A stretch of 64,000 nucleotides of DNA, taken from the NCBI RefSeq assembly GCF_029871245.1, contig NZ_SSON01000070.1:248001-312000 (forward strand), in the 5' to 3' direction. This DNA is from Pseudomonas sp. BN102. Lineage in GTDB: Bacteria; Pseudomonadota; Gammaproteobacteria; Pseudomonadales; Pseudomonadaceae. Within the stretch, counting starts at the first letter, position 1. The number at the start of each line of letters is the position of its first letter. The notes under the pieces are model-generated. The model was not told where the DNA came from. It saw only the letters and a program-made list of their open reading frames with translations, and ran no database searches. A program made the position numbers and the translations under genes. Of the stretch, positions 22,945 to 31,597 are shown piece by piece.

Positions 22945-23827
22945 GTTCTCTTCCTCAGATAAACAGGCCGCCGCTGTTGTGAAGAAGCTCCAGGGGCGGG
23001 ATGCTGTGCTTAGGTCGGTCGGTACGGTGCGGAACTATGAGTCGGCCCTGACTCGCGTTGCGGAGTGGACAAAATCGGAGCGTATCCCGGGCGGTCTACA
23101 AGCACTGTCACCTGAGCAGGCATTACGTTACTTGGAGGTACGGGCTCAATCGGTAGGGCAGAGCGCGCTGAACATGGAGCGCCAGGCGATCCAGACCATG
23201 TTCCAGCATGTCACGGGACAACTGGCGCCAGGGCAGACACTCTGCGTGGTGAGGTCCGAACTGGACCAGGCATTGAAGTCCCGTGCCTACACTCGCGATC
23301 AGGTTTCGATGGTGGCGCAGGCGCAGCAGTCTCGAAATGCCTTGGCCACCGATGTGGCTCATGCCGCCGGCCTGCGGGCGCATGAATTGCTAACCCTGCG
23401 TCGCAGCGATGAGCGTGCGCCCGACCTGCGTCCGGCACGACGCGAGAAATTCCTCGGTCGTCAGGGCGTTCTCTACACCGTCCATGGCAAAGGTGGCCTT
23501 GTTCGGCTGGTCATCATTCCTCACCAACTTGTCGTTCGACTGGAGAACCTGCGCCTCGATGCCCCCCGCCAGGTTACGGACAGGGGTATTCACTATCAGC
23601 AGCACTACGACCTTGCTGGTGGCCATCGTTGGTCGAGCAGCTACAGCGCGGCCTCGAATCGAGCGCTGGGGTGGTCGGCCGGCGCTCATGGGCTCAGGCA
23701 CAGCTATGCCCAGCAACGCATGGGCGAACTCCAACGGCTGGGATTGAGCCGACGCGATGCCCTCGAAACTGTTTCGCAGGAGCTTGGGCATTTTCGCCCT
23801 GAGATTACCGAGGTGTACCTCCGATGA
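22937..23827 (+). CDS. Tyrosine recombinase, second in the island
   Basis: Protein of 296 residues. An N-terminal SAM-like core-binding region (TVRNYESALTRVAEWTKSERIP, about 30-50; LEVRAQSVGQSALNMERQAIQTMF) precedes the catalytic domain. Arg I in AAGLRAHELLTL (about 147), HGKGG around 180, HGLRHSYAQQRMG for the H-x-x-R box (about 253-256), ELGHFRPEITEVYLR for the His and Tyr nucleophile at the very end. The C-terminus stops right after the Tyr. It overlaps both neighbours (8 and 4 bp). It is far from any tRNA, so it probably serves a function other than insertion of the present island, or marks a nested element. Confidence 0.88.
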   Translation: MAKFSSSDKQAAAVVKKLQGRDAVLRSVGTVRNYESALTRVAEWTKSERIPGGLQALSPEQALRYLEVRAQSVGQSALNMERQAIQTMFQHVTGQLAPGQTLCVVRSELDQALKSRAYTRDQVSMVAQAQQSRNALATDVAHAAGLRAHELLTLRRSDERAPDLRPARREKFLGRQGVLYTVHGKGGLVRLVIIPHQLVVRLENLRLDAPRQVTDRGIHYQQHYDLAGGHRWSSSYSAASNRALGWSAGAHGLRHSYAQQRMGELQRLGLSRRDALETVSQELGHFRPEITEVYLR

Positions 23828-24441
23828 AAAAAATAATGGAGCCCTTACAAGCATGGCTGAACCAATGGATCAATCCGATTCTGTCTCTCGTGGTGCTGGC
23901 CGTGCTGACAGTGTTGCTCTACCAGTGGATGGAGAAGCCTCTGTTAGGCACGCGCCTGGCGGTTTGGACCGGCTATGACTGGCGACCCCTGGCCGTGGGC
24001 AGGACCATCTTGCTCCACGCCTGGCCGCTCACATTAGTGGCCTTCTTCTCAGGCTGGCTCTTTGCGCGGGTGATCCAGGTATTCAGCTATGAGCTAATGG
24101 CCGGGGCTGACTACCGACGGCGGCTGGCCAACGCAGAGGAGGAAGCGTTACGAATTGCTCGCGCAGAATTGCGCGAACAGGCGCGTCGGTTGCAAATGCA
24201 AGAGGGTTGGTGGAAAAGTGAATTGGAGGCACTGCGCTGCCGAACGGACGAGGCCGAGAAGCAGGCCGAGATGGAGACGCGTCGAGCCGATGCTGCTGAG
24301 TTGACGGCGGAGGTTGCTACCAAGCGACTAGCGGAGGTTCGGAAATCCAACGCGCAAGGTGCTGCCGAGCGTCAACGACGGAAGCACCGTCGGAACGCTA
24401 GGGACGATGACGACGCCAATCCGAACCCTGCGAGATTCTAA
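23824..24441 (+). CDS. Membrane-anchored coiled-coil protein of the recombinase module
   Basis: Protein of 205 residues. Two hydrophobic segments at about 18-35 (ILSLVVLAVLTVLLYQW) and 60-85 (ILLHAWPLTLVAFFSGWLFARVIQVF), then a long coiled coil at about 95-180 (RRLANAEEEALRIARAELREQARRLQ...TDEAEKQAEMETRRADAAE), ending with a basic then acidic tail (RRKHRRNARDDDDAN). It overlaps the recombinase by 4 bp (ATGA), so the three genes are coupled. A membrane protein in a recombinase operon is unusual. Function unknown. Confidence 0.72.
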   Translation: MKKIMEPLQAWLNQWINPILSLVVLAVLTVLLYQWMEKPLLGTRLAVWTGYDWRPLAVGRTILLHAWPLTLVAFFSGWLFARVIQVFSYELMAGADYRRRLANAEEEALRIARAELREQARRLQMQEGWWKSELEALRCRTDEAEKQAEMETRRADAAELTAEVATKRLAEVRKSNAQGAAERQRRKHRRNARDDDDANPNPARF

Positions 24442-24689
24442 GCACCTCCCTGCACCGATGGCGCACCAGGAAGACCTGATGCGCCCCAAGCAACACCATC
24501 GCGGCCCAACGAAGCACCTACTGAACACCCAGACGGCACCTATCGCGCCCCTTAAATTGCTATCGGCAAATCCCAGTCGAGCACTCTGGCAGCCTTTCGA
24601 TGCCCAATGACGCACCGATACTGCCCCAATGAGCACCCAAGTATCAGGCTACGTTTCTGGTGACAGAGGCTAGCCATGCTCTAACCTTC
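24442..24689. repeat. Degenerate GCACC / GCGCCC-type repeats
   Basis: Between the recombinase operon and the SIR2 gene the plus strand has many spaced copies of short words: CTGCACCGATGGCGCACC, GATGCGCCCCAAGCA, CGAAGCACCTACT, GACGGCACCTATCGCGCCCC, GACGCACCGATACTGCCCC, GAGCACCCAAG. The period is irregular (about 20-35 nt). No gene or terminator is evident. Confidence 0.4.
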
Positions 24690-27600
24690 TCACGAGTTAG
24701 CCCCAATTCTCGCTAGGCCGTCGTTAAGCTGCCTGCGTAATTCAGGTGCCAACTCAGGTAAACGACCGGCAACCTTGCCGAGATCAGCGACGTGATAGCC
24801 GACGGTGCAATTGCAGAGATAAATGAGCAGTTCTGCAGTTTCTGTCGGATAGCGTGTCACTAGATCACTCTCACGCAAGTTGTATGGCACGTGGCAGTGC
24901 TCGAGTCGGATATGTGGCGCTCGGACTACCAGTGATACGGCCACGGGGAACAGGTCGCCAAGCTCCGGCAACCACTCGATCATCTTCAGAGTTTCTGATT
25001 CGTCCAGTGCGGCGGGTACCGATTGCAGGCGATCCTGCCAGTAGCGGTGTAACCAAGCGTCCCATAGCTGCTGCTTGGCGGGTGACTGCATCTGACCTAA
25101 GAAGAAGCCGAGATGAGACACGAAGCCGACACGATCTTCCACGGAGCCATGACGGAATAGGGCTGGCAAAAGCTCTTGCGTCGGGTCGCTCACATGAAAC
25201 ACAGCCAACGCTGTAAAGAACTCAATAAAACGGCTTTGTTGACGCGGGAGATCTGCTCCAATCCTTGCGATAGCGCCGAGAAAGGCGGGCAACAACGCCT
25301 CTGCAAGCGCCGGATACAACCGGCCCCAGACTAAGAATCCATCCCAGGCTTGCGCAAACTTTTTCGGGTCGTCGTCGCTGAACAGCGGAATGATGTGCTG
25401 CCGTGTCCATCCTTCATCAAGGCCAAACAAGAATGCTGTCTGGCTGGCCAACAGGCTACGCCCTAAGCCACCCTTTGAGGTTGCCTCCTGTGTCACCATC
25501 GTGAACCACTGTCGGTAGTTCTCAGGCAGCGTGCGTTCGACACCTGTCCTGCCACGCATGAGCAGGGTCAGGCTGTTTAACCAGAACTCAACAATGACAC
25601 CGGCCGGCCGATTGATAGCACGCGATAGCCAATCATCAATCTCCTCGTCGTGAGCGTCAGGCAATAGGGCTTGCCAGACAGGTAACGCGACTCCGTTCGC
25701 CTCATCCAGCAAATCCAGAGCGAAAGGCTTGCCGCCATCTTTGACGAGAGCGAAAAGCAACCTGGCAATGTCGGAGGGATGCGCCTCGTACAACTCTTGT
25801 CTCGAAACAATCAACAATAATGCACGCCACTCCTCTATCGCGGGATTAGACTCCTGCAATCCCCCTATTACCGCGGACCACAAATCAGATTGCCATAGCG
25901 AACGAGCCTCCAGCGCCGCCGTCAGTGCGAATGACCAAGATGGATTCTGCTTACAAGCCTCTTGGATCGCTGTGACTAAACCCCTTCGATCTGGCCCGTC
26001 GAAGTGACTGCCTTGGAAATTGAGTAAGTCATCAAGGTGCTCAGCTGGCTCCTGAGCCAACAGCTGCTCAACGGTCCACGGGCTTTGAGACCCCACCCAA
26101 CCCGCTGAACCAGTCCAGTGGGTAAGGTCGGGATGTTCTGAAGGCTGCCACTCTGGATACTCAGCTTTAATCGGCGCCAATGCAGCGCCGGCTAGCGGAC
26201 AGTCGGGTTTCGAATGGAGCAACCACGACAGCCAATCGAAATGCACTCGCGCAGTGCGCTGCTCTGCGGGCCAGTTGTCGCTGTCCGACATTTTTTGTGC
26301 GAGCAAAGCGTCTATGACGACCTGACGCACTTCATCGTCAGCAGTGGCATAACTCAGGGCTACTGCGCGGTGAACTTCATGGTGTGTCGAAAGTTCGTAT
26401 AGATCGACGCGATCTAGCATCCACCTCAAGCGCTCGTTCGCCGATTTTTCTGGTTGCGCCGTCGTTGCGTGAATTGCCAGCCGCCGCAGCAAAGGTACAT
26501 CTGATGCTACTAGCGTCTCGATCCAGGCGTCGGCTAATACAGGTACGTTGGCGGCAAGCCATTCCAGTGCGTCTCGTGCCGCATCAATTAGCATGTCGAT
26601 GGCTTCAGGGTAACGGTCCTGCTCATGCGGTTCTATCGCGGAGCGGCCGTAGCTCACTGGGTCCCACGTTGGGGACGCCTTATCCCAAGCCGCGAGATCG
26701 TGGTGCATGTTTTCCAGGTGCCGCGCAACGCTGGAAAGCAGTGGCTGCGCTACAGAGGCGAGATGAGGCCTTAAATGCTTCACCCAAACCTCATTCAAAG
26801 ACCAGTGGTCGGCCAGCAGTTGGCATTCTGCTGCTAGACGACTTCCTGGCTCGTCTTCCTCTCCTCCATTCCAGGCGAACCCTGGTTTGATGTTGAGCCT
26901 GTGCTCGCCCATCAAGAGGAACACCTTAAGCGTATACGCGACTAGACCTTGGTCGGCGCATCGTTCGGCAAGCCATAACAATACGTGGTGGTCGGCGTTA
27001 GGCGGTGCTGTGGCGAGCAAAATCGTAACCCAGCGTTTGAGCGCCGACTCATCGAGCAACTTTTCCTTCGTTGCACCCAGCTCGCGGCCAATCGACCACC
27101 ACACAACTGGATTCAGTCGTAGGCCGTGTTTAGCGACCAACTCGAAAATTGCATCGGGATGCTCGATCGCGAAATGCTCCGCCAGCCACCATGCCAGGAG
27201 CCTGTCCCGCTCGTTCAGCTCGGCTACGCCGAACAGCGCGTCAATATGCTTGCGCGCACTCAACCATCTCGGCCACGCAGCACTCCGCGCAACATTTGTG
27301 AGAAAGCGCGTGGTATGTACTTCACGTAGCGCTTGTTCAACTTCGCCAATCGCTTCTTCGTCTGTTGGAGGCTCTCGCCCGCCAATTTCAGCCAGCCTGG
27401 ACTGCCAGTCCAATGCACCCCGTGTGGCTCGCTCGGCAAGTGTTTGCACACCTTCGTAAAGTTCCTGGTAGGCATCAGCCCCCATTCCGCGATTGAAACG
27501 AATGGGCTTGATGCCAAGGAGATCCCAGCTTCCATCTTCGTCGGTGAGAGCGAAACGGCCCGCAACTCCTTCTGTTGGTAATGCGCGGGCCAGATAGTTC

Positions 27601-28202
27601 ATCACCACATCGTTGTGGCTATATCCCACGAACAACACTGTGTATCGGCGGAACACATCCACCAAGAAGCGTCTGGCCCAGCCTTCGGTTAAGTAGGCTC
27701 TGCCAAAATCTGCGTCCGTCAGAACGAGACTTCGTGTACGCGGCAGTGCGCCATGGAGGTGGACGATGCCAGTGAAATCGTTGCCCAGTGGTAACGCAGG
27801 AGCGTGATAGGTATCCAGCGTGGCTCCGAACAGGCTTTCTGCCGCAGTCTCAAAATGCAGATCGAAGTTGGTGGTCACCAGCCTCACGTGCTCCACCGTG
27901 CGGAACAGCCGCAACAGATCGTAGTGCAAATTATTGGGCGCGCTGCCAGCAGGTGACAGTAAATGGGCAGCGCGTTCGTGGACGGCCACCTTGCGATGCT
28001 GTAGCTGTCCTAGAAAGCGATCCAATGGCTCGGATGGGGCCATCCCAGTGCCCTGGGCAATATCACTAGTCAATTTCCAAAAACTGGCCAAATTCGACGG
28101 TGGCCCCATCGAAACACCAGCACCAGCAAACACGACGAGCTTCTCGTCGCGTAGCGCGTCCAGCACGCAGTCGTCAAAGTCGACATTCGCTAACTTGGTC
28201 AT
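24690..28202 (-). CDS. Long SIR2-domain protein, solitary defence candidate
   Basis: Protein of 1170 residues. Residues about 20-250 form a SIR2 domain: VVFAGAGVSMGPPSNLASFW, LVTTNFDLHFETAAESLFG, IVHLHGALPRTRSLVLTDADFG, VLFVGYSHNDVVMNYLARAL. It lacks zinc-binding cysteines, as in NAD-hydrolysing defence sirtuins. The remaining 900 residues are helical with many Trp and Leu and no transmembrane segment; I recall this region as DUF4020-like. It would serve as sensor and oligomerisation region. The gene stands alone between the recombinase module and the replication gene. It differs from the SIR2-HerA SIR2 in length and architecture. The ATG at 28202 has no strong ribosome site. Confidence 0.82.
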   Translation of the reverse strand: MTKLANVDFDDCVLDALRDEKLVVFAGAGVSMGPPSNLASFWKLTSDIAQGTGMAPSEPLDRFLGQLQHRKVAVHERAAHLLSPAGSAPNNLHYDLLRLFRTVEHVRLVTTNFDLHFETAAESLFGATLDTYHAPALPLGNDFTGIVHLHGALPRTRSLVLTDADFGRAYLTEGWARRFLVDVFRRYTVLFVGYSHNDVVMNYLARALPTEGVAGRFALTDEDGSWDLLGIKPIRFNRGMGADAYQELYEGVQTLAERATRGALDWQSRLAEIGGREPPTDEEAIGEVEQALREVHTTRFLTNVARSAAWPRWLSARKHIDALFGVAELNERDRLLAWWLAEHFAIEHPDAIFELVAKHGLRLNPVVWWSIGRELGATKEKLLDESALKRWVTILLATAPPNADHHVLLWLAERCADQGLVAYTLKVFLLMGEHRLNIKPGFAWNGGEEDEPGSRLAAECQLLADHWSLNEVWVKHLRPHLASVAQPLLSSVARHLENMHHDLAAWDKASPTWDPVSYGRSAIEPHEQDRYPEAIDMLIDAARDALEWLAANVPVLADAWIETLVASDVPLLRRLAIHATTAQPEKSANERLRWMLDRVDLYELSTHHEVHRAVALSYATADDEVRQVVIDALLAQKMSDSDNWPAEQRTARVHFDWLSWLLHSKPDCPLAGAALAPIKAEYPEWQPSEHPDLTHWTGSAGWVGSQSPWTVEQLLAQEPAEHLDDLLNFQGSHFDGPDRRGLVTAIQEACKQNPSWSFALTAALEARSLWQSDLWSAVIGGLQESNPAIEEWRALLLIVSRQELYEAHPSDIARLLFALVKDGGKPFALDLLDEANGVALPVWQALLPDAHDEEIDDWLSRAINRPAGVIVEFWLNSLTLLMRGRTGVERTLPENYRQWFTMVTQEATSKGGLGRSLLASQTAFLFGLDEGWTRQHIIPLFSDDDPKKFAQAWDGFLVWGRLYPALAEALLPAFLGAIARIGADLPRQQSRFIEFFTALAVFHVSDPTQELLPALFRHGSVEDRVGFVSHLGFFLGQMQSPAKQQLWDAWLHRYWQDRLQSVPAALDESETLKMIEWLPELGDLFPVAVSLVVRAPHIRLEHCHVPYNLRESDLVTRYPTETAELLIYLCNCTVGYHVADLGKVAGRLPELAPELRRQLNDGLARIGANS

Positions 28203-28558
28203 CGCACGCCCATCATCGGGAGGTAAGTATTTGCGTTTTTCGGCAATGGTTTAGGTCTTTTCAAATTTCCATTTTTCTTTTTTTACCACAGCCTTGCCTC
28301 TCCTTTTCTTTGTAACAACTGTGACGGCGGGTTGGGCTGGCGTGGAAATATTGTTGCCCCTCTTTTCGCGGCAGGCTCCGGGACGAGTGGCACCGCAAAT
28401 GCGAATGCCCACTTCAAATCGTGTTCTATCAGCCGCTACGACGCAGCTGGACTAGTCAAATGCAGTCTGGGGTCATAGCCAACGCAGATTGTTGGTCACG
28501 AAGGGCTCGGCTAGGCTTCGCCATTAGTAATACGCACGGACCTTGAACACCCCTAGTT
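28203..28558. other. Gene-free stretch between the SIR2 and replication genes
   Basis: No gene is supported. The part near 28255-28315 is a pyrimidine-rich run (TTTTCAAATTTCCATTTTTC, then TTTTTTTACC) that could be an AT-rich unwinding region or part of the SIR2 promoter. The rest shows no repeats that I can find. Confidence 0.35.
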
Positions 28559-29881
28559 TCAGTGGTTGAGGTAGTTCGATACAGAGCCGATCGATATGCC
28601 TATGCGCTCCGCTATGGCTCGTACGGAAAAGCCCTGTGCACTGAGCGCTCGCGCTGTTGACCGCTTAGCACCAGCGATACCTAGATAGGTTTCCCTATCG
28701 ATCGATCCAGCATCGCGCCTACGGGTCTCCTCGCGTGCCCTGTGGCGCTCTCTGGCCACCTCCCTACTAATAATCGTACGAAAGTGTTTTTGTTCGCATG
28801 ACGTGATCTGAAGCAGGTCGATCAGCGTGTCATTCTTGGGAGTGTAAAGCGGGACATGCATTCTGCCTCCGAACTCAACTTTCTCCCCGGCGTTGTAGGC
28901 TTTGGCCTTGGCGTAAAGAGTCATAAGCTCGGCGCTTCGGTAGGTCCACTGAGGGTCTAACTGACAGGCAAGCGCAGCTGCCTCGTGGTACATCTCCGCG
29001 CTGTGCACTGCCCCTGACAGAAGTAGGAAATTCAACTGCCAGAACAAGTGCTGCATTCGTTCTCCTTCGTTTACGCCGCCGCGCAATTCGGCGAGAGTGC
29101 GTAGATCCTCCAACCTATCCCATGCCAATTGTCGAGCATTGAATGTGCGCAGATCGCCCGTCTTGTGGCCGGCCAGGAGCTTGAGCTGCCGACGGTTGAA
29201 TTGCGCATGCTTTGTAGCCTCAATGTCCCAGCGAGCTGTTGGTAATAGCATTTCGGCCATGTACTCGAACGAGTAGCGTACTGGATGGCCGTCTAATCCA
29301 TTCTCAACGTGGACGACGCGGCAAATCTCGCCGCTTCTACTGTTCACCGTATTGACCAGGCGTAGCACGCGAGAGGCATCCATGGCGGCAGGGTCGGCCC
29401 CAAGCACATCCAGCCTACTTACAAGATGACGCTGACAAGCGTTCCAACGGGGCAGCGCCGCACGCGGCAGGCAGCCGTCTAGTAACCACTTGGCTTGCAA
29501 GCCGCGCCCGCTGAAAACCATCAGCGAAGGGGCGGGGATGCCTTCAGCATGGCAGTGATAGAGGGCGTCGGAGGCCTGCTGCTCGGGAGTGCGTCCCTGC
29601 GCCCAGGGCTGCCGATAGGTGTCCAGATCGACAAACAGAAGTCCGATCCTGGCCAAATTCACCACCCGGCGATTGCGGCGGAAAAATTCGGCCTGCGAGA
29701 TCCAGGTATCCCGAGTAGGGTCGACCATTTCCAGTACGGCCGGCATATCGGTTAGGCGATAGGATGATTGGCGCTTCTTATCTGGGAGCTGCACTAGCAG
29801 TGCGAAGAAGCCACTTCTCTGTTGATCGTGAAACAGCTCAGCCTCCTCTTGCGGGCCGAGCAACGATAGTTGGTGATCCAT
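28559..29881 (-). CDS. Replication protein (primase-type Rep) with C-terminal HTH
   Basis: Protein of 440 residues. The N-terminal half resembles archaeo-eukaryotic-type primases: ARIGLLFVDLDTYRQPW (about 78-94), then SLMVFSGRGLQAKWLL and DASRVLRLVNTVNSRSGEIC with the basic active-site strands. The C-terminal 40 residues form a helix-turn-helix (ARALSAQGFSVRAIAERIGISIGSVSNYLNH). Such proteins are annotated as replication initiators of integrative elements and plasmids in Pseudomonas. It probably copies the excised circle. It is preceded by a hairpin at 29884-29903 that could hide the ribosome site, and by the HTH gene 29930-30196, so the pair may form one operon. Confidence 0.78.
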   Translation of the reverse strand: MDHQLSLLGPQEEAELFHDQQRSGFFALLVQLPDKKRQSSYRLTDMPAVLEMVDPTRDTWISQAEFFRRNRRVVNLARIGLLFVDLDTYRQPWAQGRTPEQQASDALYHCHAEGIPAPSLMVFSGRGLQAKWLLDGCLPRAALPRWNACQRHLVSRLDVLGADPAAMDASRVLRLVNTVNSRSGEICRVVHVENGLDGHPVRYSFEYMAEMLLPTARWDIEATKHAQFNRRQLKLLAGHKTGDLRTFNARQLAWDRLEDLRTLAELRGGVNEGERMQHLFWQLNFLLLSGAVHSAEMYHEAAALACQLDPQWTYRSAELMTLYAKAKAYNAGEKVEFGGRMHVPLYTPKNDTLIDLLQITSCEQKHFRTIISREVARERHRAREETRRRDAGSIDRETYLGIAGAKRSTARALSAQGFSVRAIAERIGISIGSVSNYLNH

Positions 29882-29883
29882 AA

Positions 29884-29903
29884 GACGCAGCTCACGCTGC
29901 GTC
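29884..29903. promoter_or_regulatory. Perfect 8-bp hairpin before the Rep start codon
   Basis: GACGCAGC-TCAC-GCTGCGTC lies 3-22 nt before the ATG of the replication gene. The only ribosome-site-like bases (GTGAG on the minus strand) are in the loop and stem. It could control Rep synthesis by RNA folding or act as a Rep binding site. Confidence 0.6.
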
Positions 29904-29929
29904 GCGTTGATCTTTCTCCTGGAAAAACC

Positions 29930-30196
29930 TCATTGAGTCGCTCCGCCAGCCAAAATGACTGCAAGATCGGCGGCGCGGTAGTAGTTGCGACGGCCGATCT
30001 TCACGCGGGTTGAATTGATGGTTCTAGCGAACTCGTTTTGCTGCCACAGGCTCCACCGTAGGCTCTCCAGAGGGCGGTGAAGCACTTCGGCAAGATGGTC
30101 GGCCGTGAGCAAGGGACCGAATCGCTCCGTCAGCTCTCGCTCGATTTTTGCTGCTGCGGTGTGTTCTAGAAACTGGGTGGGAATTGCCGACTGCAT
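29930..30196 (-). CDS. Excisionase-like HTH protein
   Basis: Protein of 88 residues. Residues about 27-70: FGPLLTADHLAEVLHRPLESLRWSLW ... STRVKIGRRNYYRAADLAVIL, a winged helix-turn-helix with the R-x-x-YY/F strand typical of excisionases and AlpA-like regulators. AGAGGG is placed 6 nt before the ATG at 30196. It lies between integrase and Rep, where excisionases usually lie. A 20-bp palindrome at 30293-30312 is just upstream. Likely role: regulate excision and Rep expression. Confidence 0.75.
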   Translation of the reverse strand: MQSAIPTQFLEHTAAAKIERELTERFGPLLTADHLAEVLHRPLESLRWSLWQQNEFARTINSTRVKIGRRNYYRAADLAVILAGGATQ

Positions 30197-30292
30197 GGGG
30201 AAACCCTCTGATTGGTTTCCTTAACAGTCCCGGCGACCCCCCCAAAAAATGGCCTTTTTGTATTCGTCCCTCTAATTCCCTGTGCTTACCCT

Positions 30293-30312
30293 AGTTTGCG
30301 CATGCGCAAACT
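30293..30312. promoter_or_regulatory. 20-bp perfect palindrome between integrase and HTH genes
   Basis: AGTTTGCGCATGCGCAAACT is a perfect palindrome 97 bp before the HTH gene start. The flanking sequence has TGCACT/TGCATT repeats (30340-30370). Likely operator for the HTH/Rep transcription unit, or a Rep iteron. Confidence 0.65.
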
Positions 30313-30347
30313 TATGCCTCCCTAGCAGTGGCCTATGCTCCCTTGCA

Positions 30348-31415
30348 TTAGCCTGCACTCCCCTGCACGTTATCCAGCCGGCTTACCAAGTCCTCGCCTC
30401 TCAAGTGGGTGTAGCGCCTGAGCATTTGCATCGACTTGTGCCCACTGATTGCCGAAACCTCTTGGTCCGAAAGCCCGGCCTCGACAAGTCGACTGACCGC
30501 CTCGTGCCGCAGGTCGTGAAAGTGCAAATCCGCCATACCCAGCTTTTTCTTCAACTCGCCCCATTTCTTGGTGAAAGCGTAGGGGCGTCGTTTCTTGTCC
30601 TTTCCCGGCTCCCCAAAGAACACCAAGTCGCAGTCAATCGGGCGTATTGGGTTCGCCAGTGCGATCCGAAACGTTTCCGTCGCGACACGATTTAGCGGGA
30701 CAGTCCGTGCCTCCCCGTTCTTTGTTAATGGCAAACGTACGACCCGGCGCTTTAGATCGACCTGATTTCGGCGAAGGCCTGCGATTTCTGACGAGCGCAT
30801 GGAGGTCTCCACGGCAATGCGGACAATCCAGCCCAGCATCGGATTGCAATGAGCGTCTACTGCCGCGAACAGCTGGCGCTCCTCTTCAGCAGTGAGGCGG
30901 CGGTCGCGGCCTTTGCCTGGGCTGGGCTTGCGGACGTTCAGAAGTGGATTGCACGGTAGTCCTATGCCCCATTCCTGGATGGCGACCGTGTAGAGGTGGC
31001 TGAGCAGGGCAAGCTCTAGTCGAACGGTGTTGTTGCTGAGTGGCTTGCCTCTTCGGCTGCGCTCGGACAACCGGGCATCGCGGTACTCGGCGATGAGCAT
31101 GGGAGTCAGGGCTGCTAGCGAATACTTGCCCAGGCGAGCTGATAGGACCTTAGCGCTGCTTTCCTCCGACTTGGCCGTCTTCGGTGCCTTGGTGGGAGAT
31201 ACTTCTGAAAGGTAACGGTTCAGCGCTTTTTCAAGCGTCATGCGCTCCGAGCTGCCTCGTTCGATGTAGACGCCGCGCACCATTTCATCTTCGGTGCGTC
31301 GGGCCCAATCCTGAGCGTCGCGTTTGGTGCGGAAGGTCTTGGCGGTCGTCGGCCAGCCGGTCTTGCGGATAACCGCTTTCCAGGCGCCGGAGGGGGACTT
31401 TACGAAGGTTGCCAT
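30348..31415 (-). CDS. Tyrosine integrase of the tRNA-Thr island
   Basis: Protein of 355 residues. An AP2/arm-like N-terminus (GAWKAVIRKTGWPTTAKTFRTKRDAQDWARRTEDEM), a core-binding domain (LEKALNRYLSEVSPTKAPKTAKSE), and a catalytic domain with Arg I in AVETSMRSSEIAGLR, LTKNGEARTVPL, HDLRHEAVSRLVEAG (H-x-x-R), ISGHKSMQMLRRYTHL (His and Tyr nucleophile). GGAG precedes the ATG at 31415. It lies next to tRNA-Thr and is transcribed away from it, the usual position of tRNA-targeting integrases. It should recombine the two 51-bp repeats. Confidence 0.95.
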   Translation of the reverse strand: MATFVKSPSGAWKAVIRKTGWPTTAKTFRTKRDAQDWARRTEDEMVRGVYIERGSSERMTLEKALNRYLSEVSPTKAPKTAKSEESSAKVLSARLGKYSLAALTPMLIAEYRDARLSERSRRGKPLSNNTVRLELALLSHLYTVAIQEWGIGLPCNPLLNVRKPSPGKGRDRRLTAEEERQLFAAVDAHCNPMLGWIVRIAVETSMRSSEIAGLRRNQVDLKRRVVRLPLTKNGEARTVPLNRVATETFRIALANPIRPIDCDLVFFGEPGKDKKRRPYAFTKKWGELKKKLGMADLHFHDLRHEAVSRLVEAGLSDQEVSAISGHKSMQMLRRYTHLRGEDLVSRLDNVQGSAG

Positions 31416-31444
31416 ATGTTCTCCGAGGTTGGCTCGGCACAGGA

Positions 31445-31461
31445 CTGTACCGATTGCGTAC
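31445..31461. promoter_or_regulatory. Arm-type-site candidate near attR
   Basis: TGTACCGATTGCGTACC lies between the integrase start and attR. It resembles TGTACCGCTATTGTACC at 2983-2999 near attL (13 of 17 positions). Similar sites near both ends suggest integrase or excisionase binding. Confidence 0.4.
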
Positions 31462-31517
31462 CTCGGGAACATCTGATTACGGGGTCAAAAACGAAGAGTC
31501 GTTCCAAACCCTTGATG

Positions 31518-31597
<80 letters not shown>

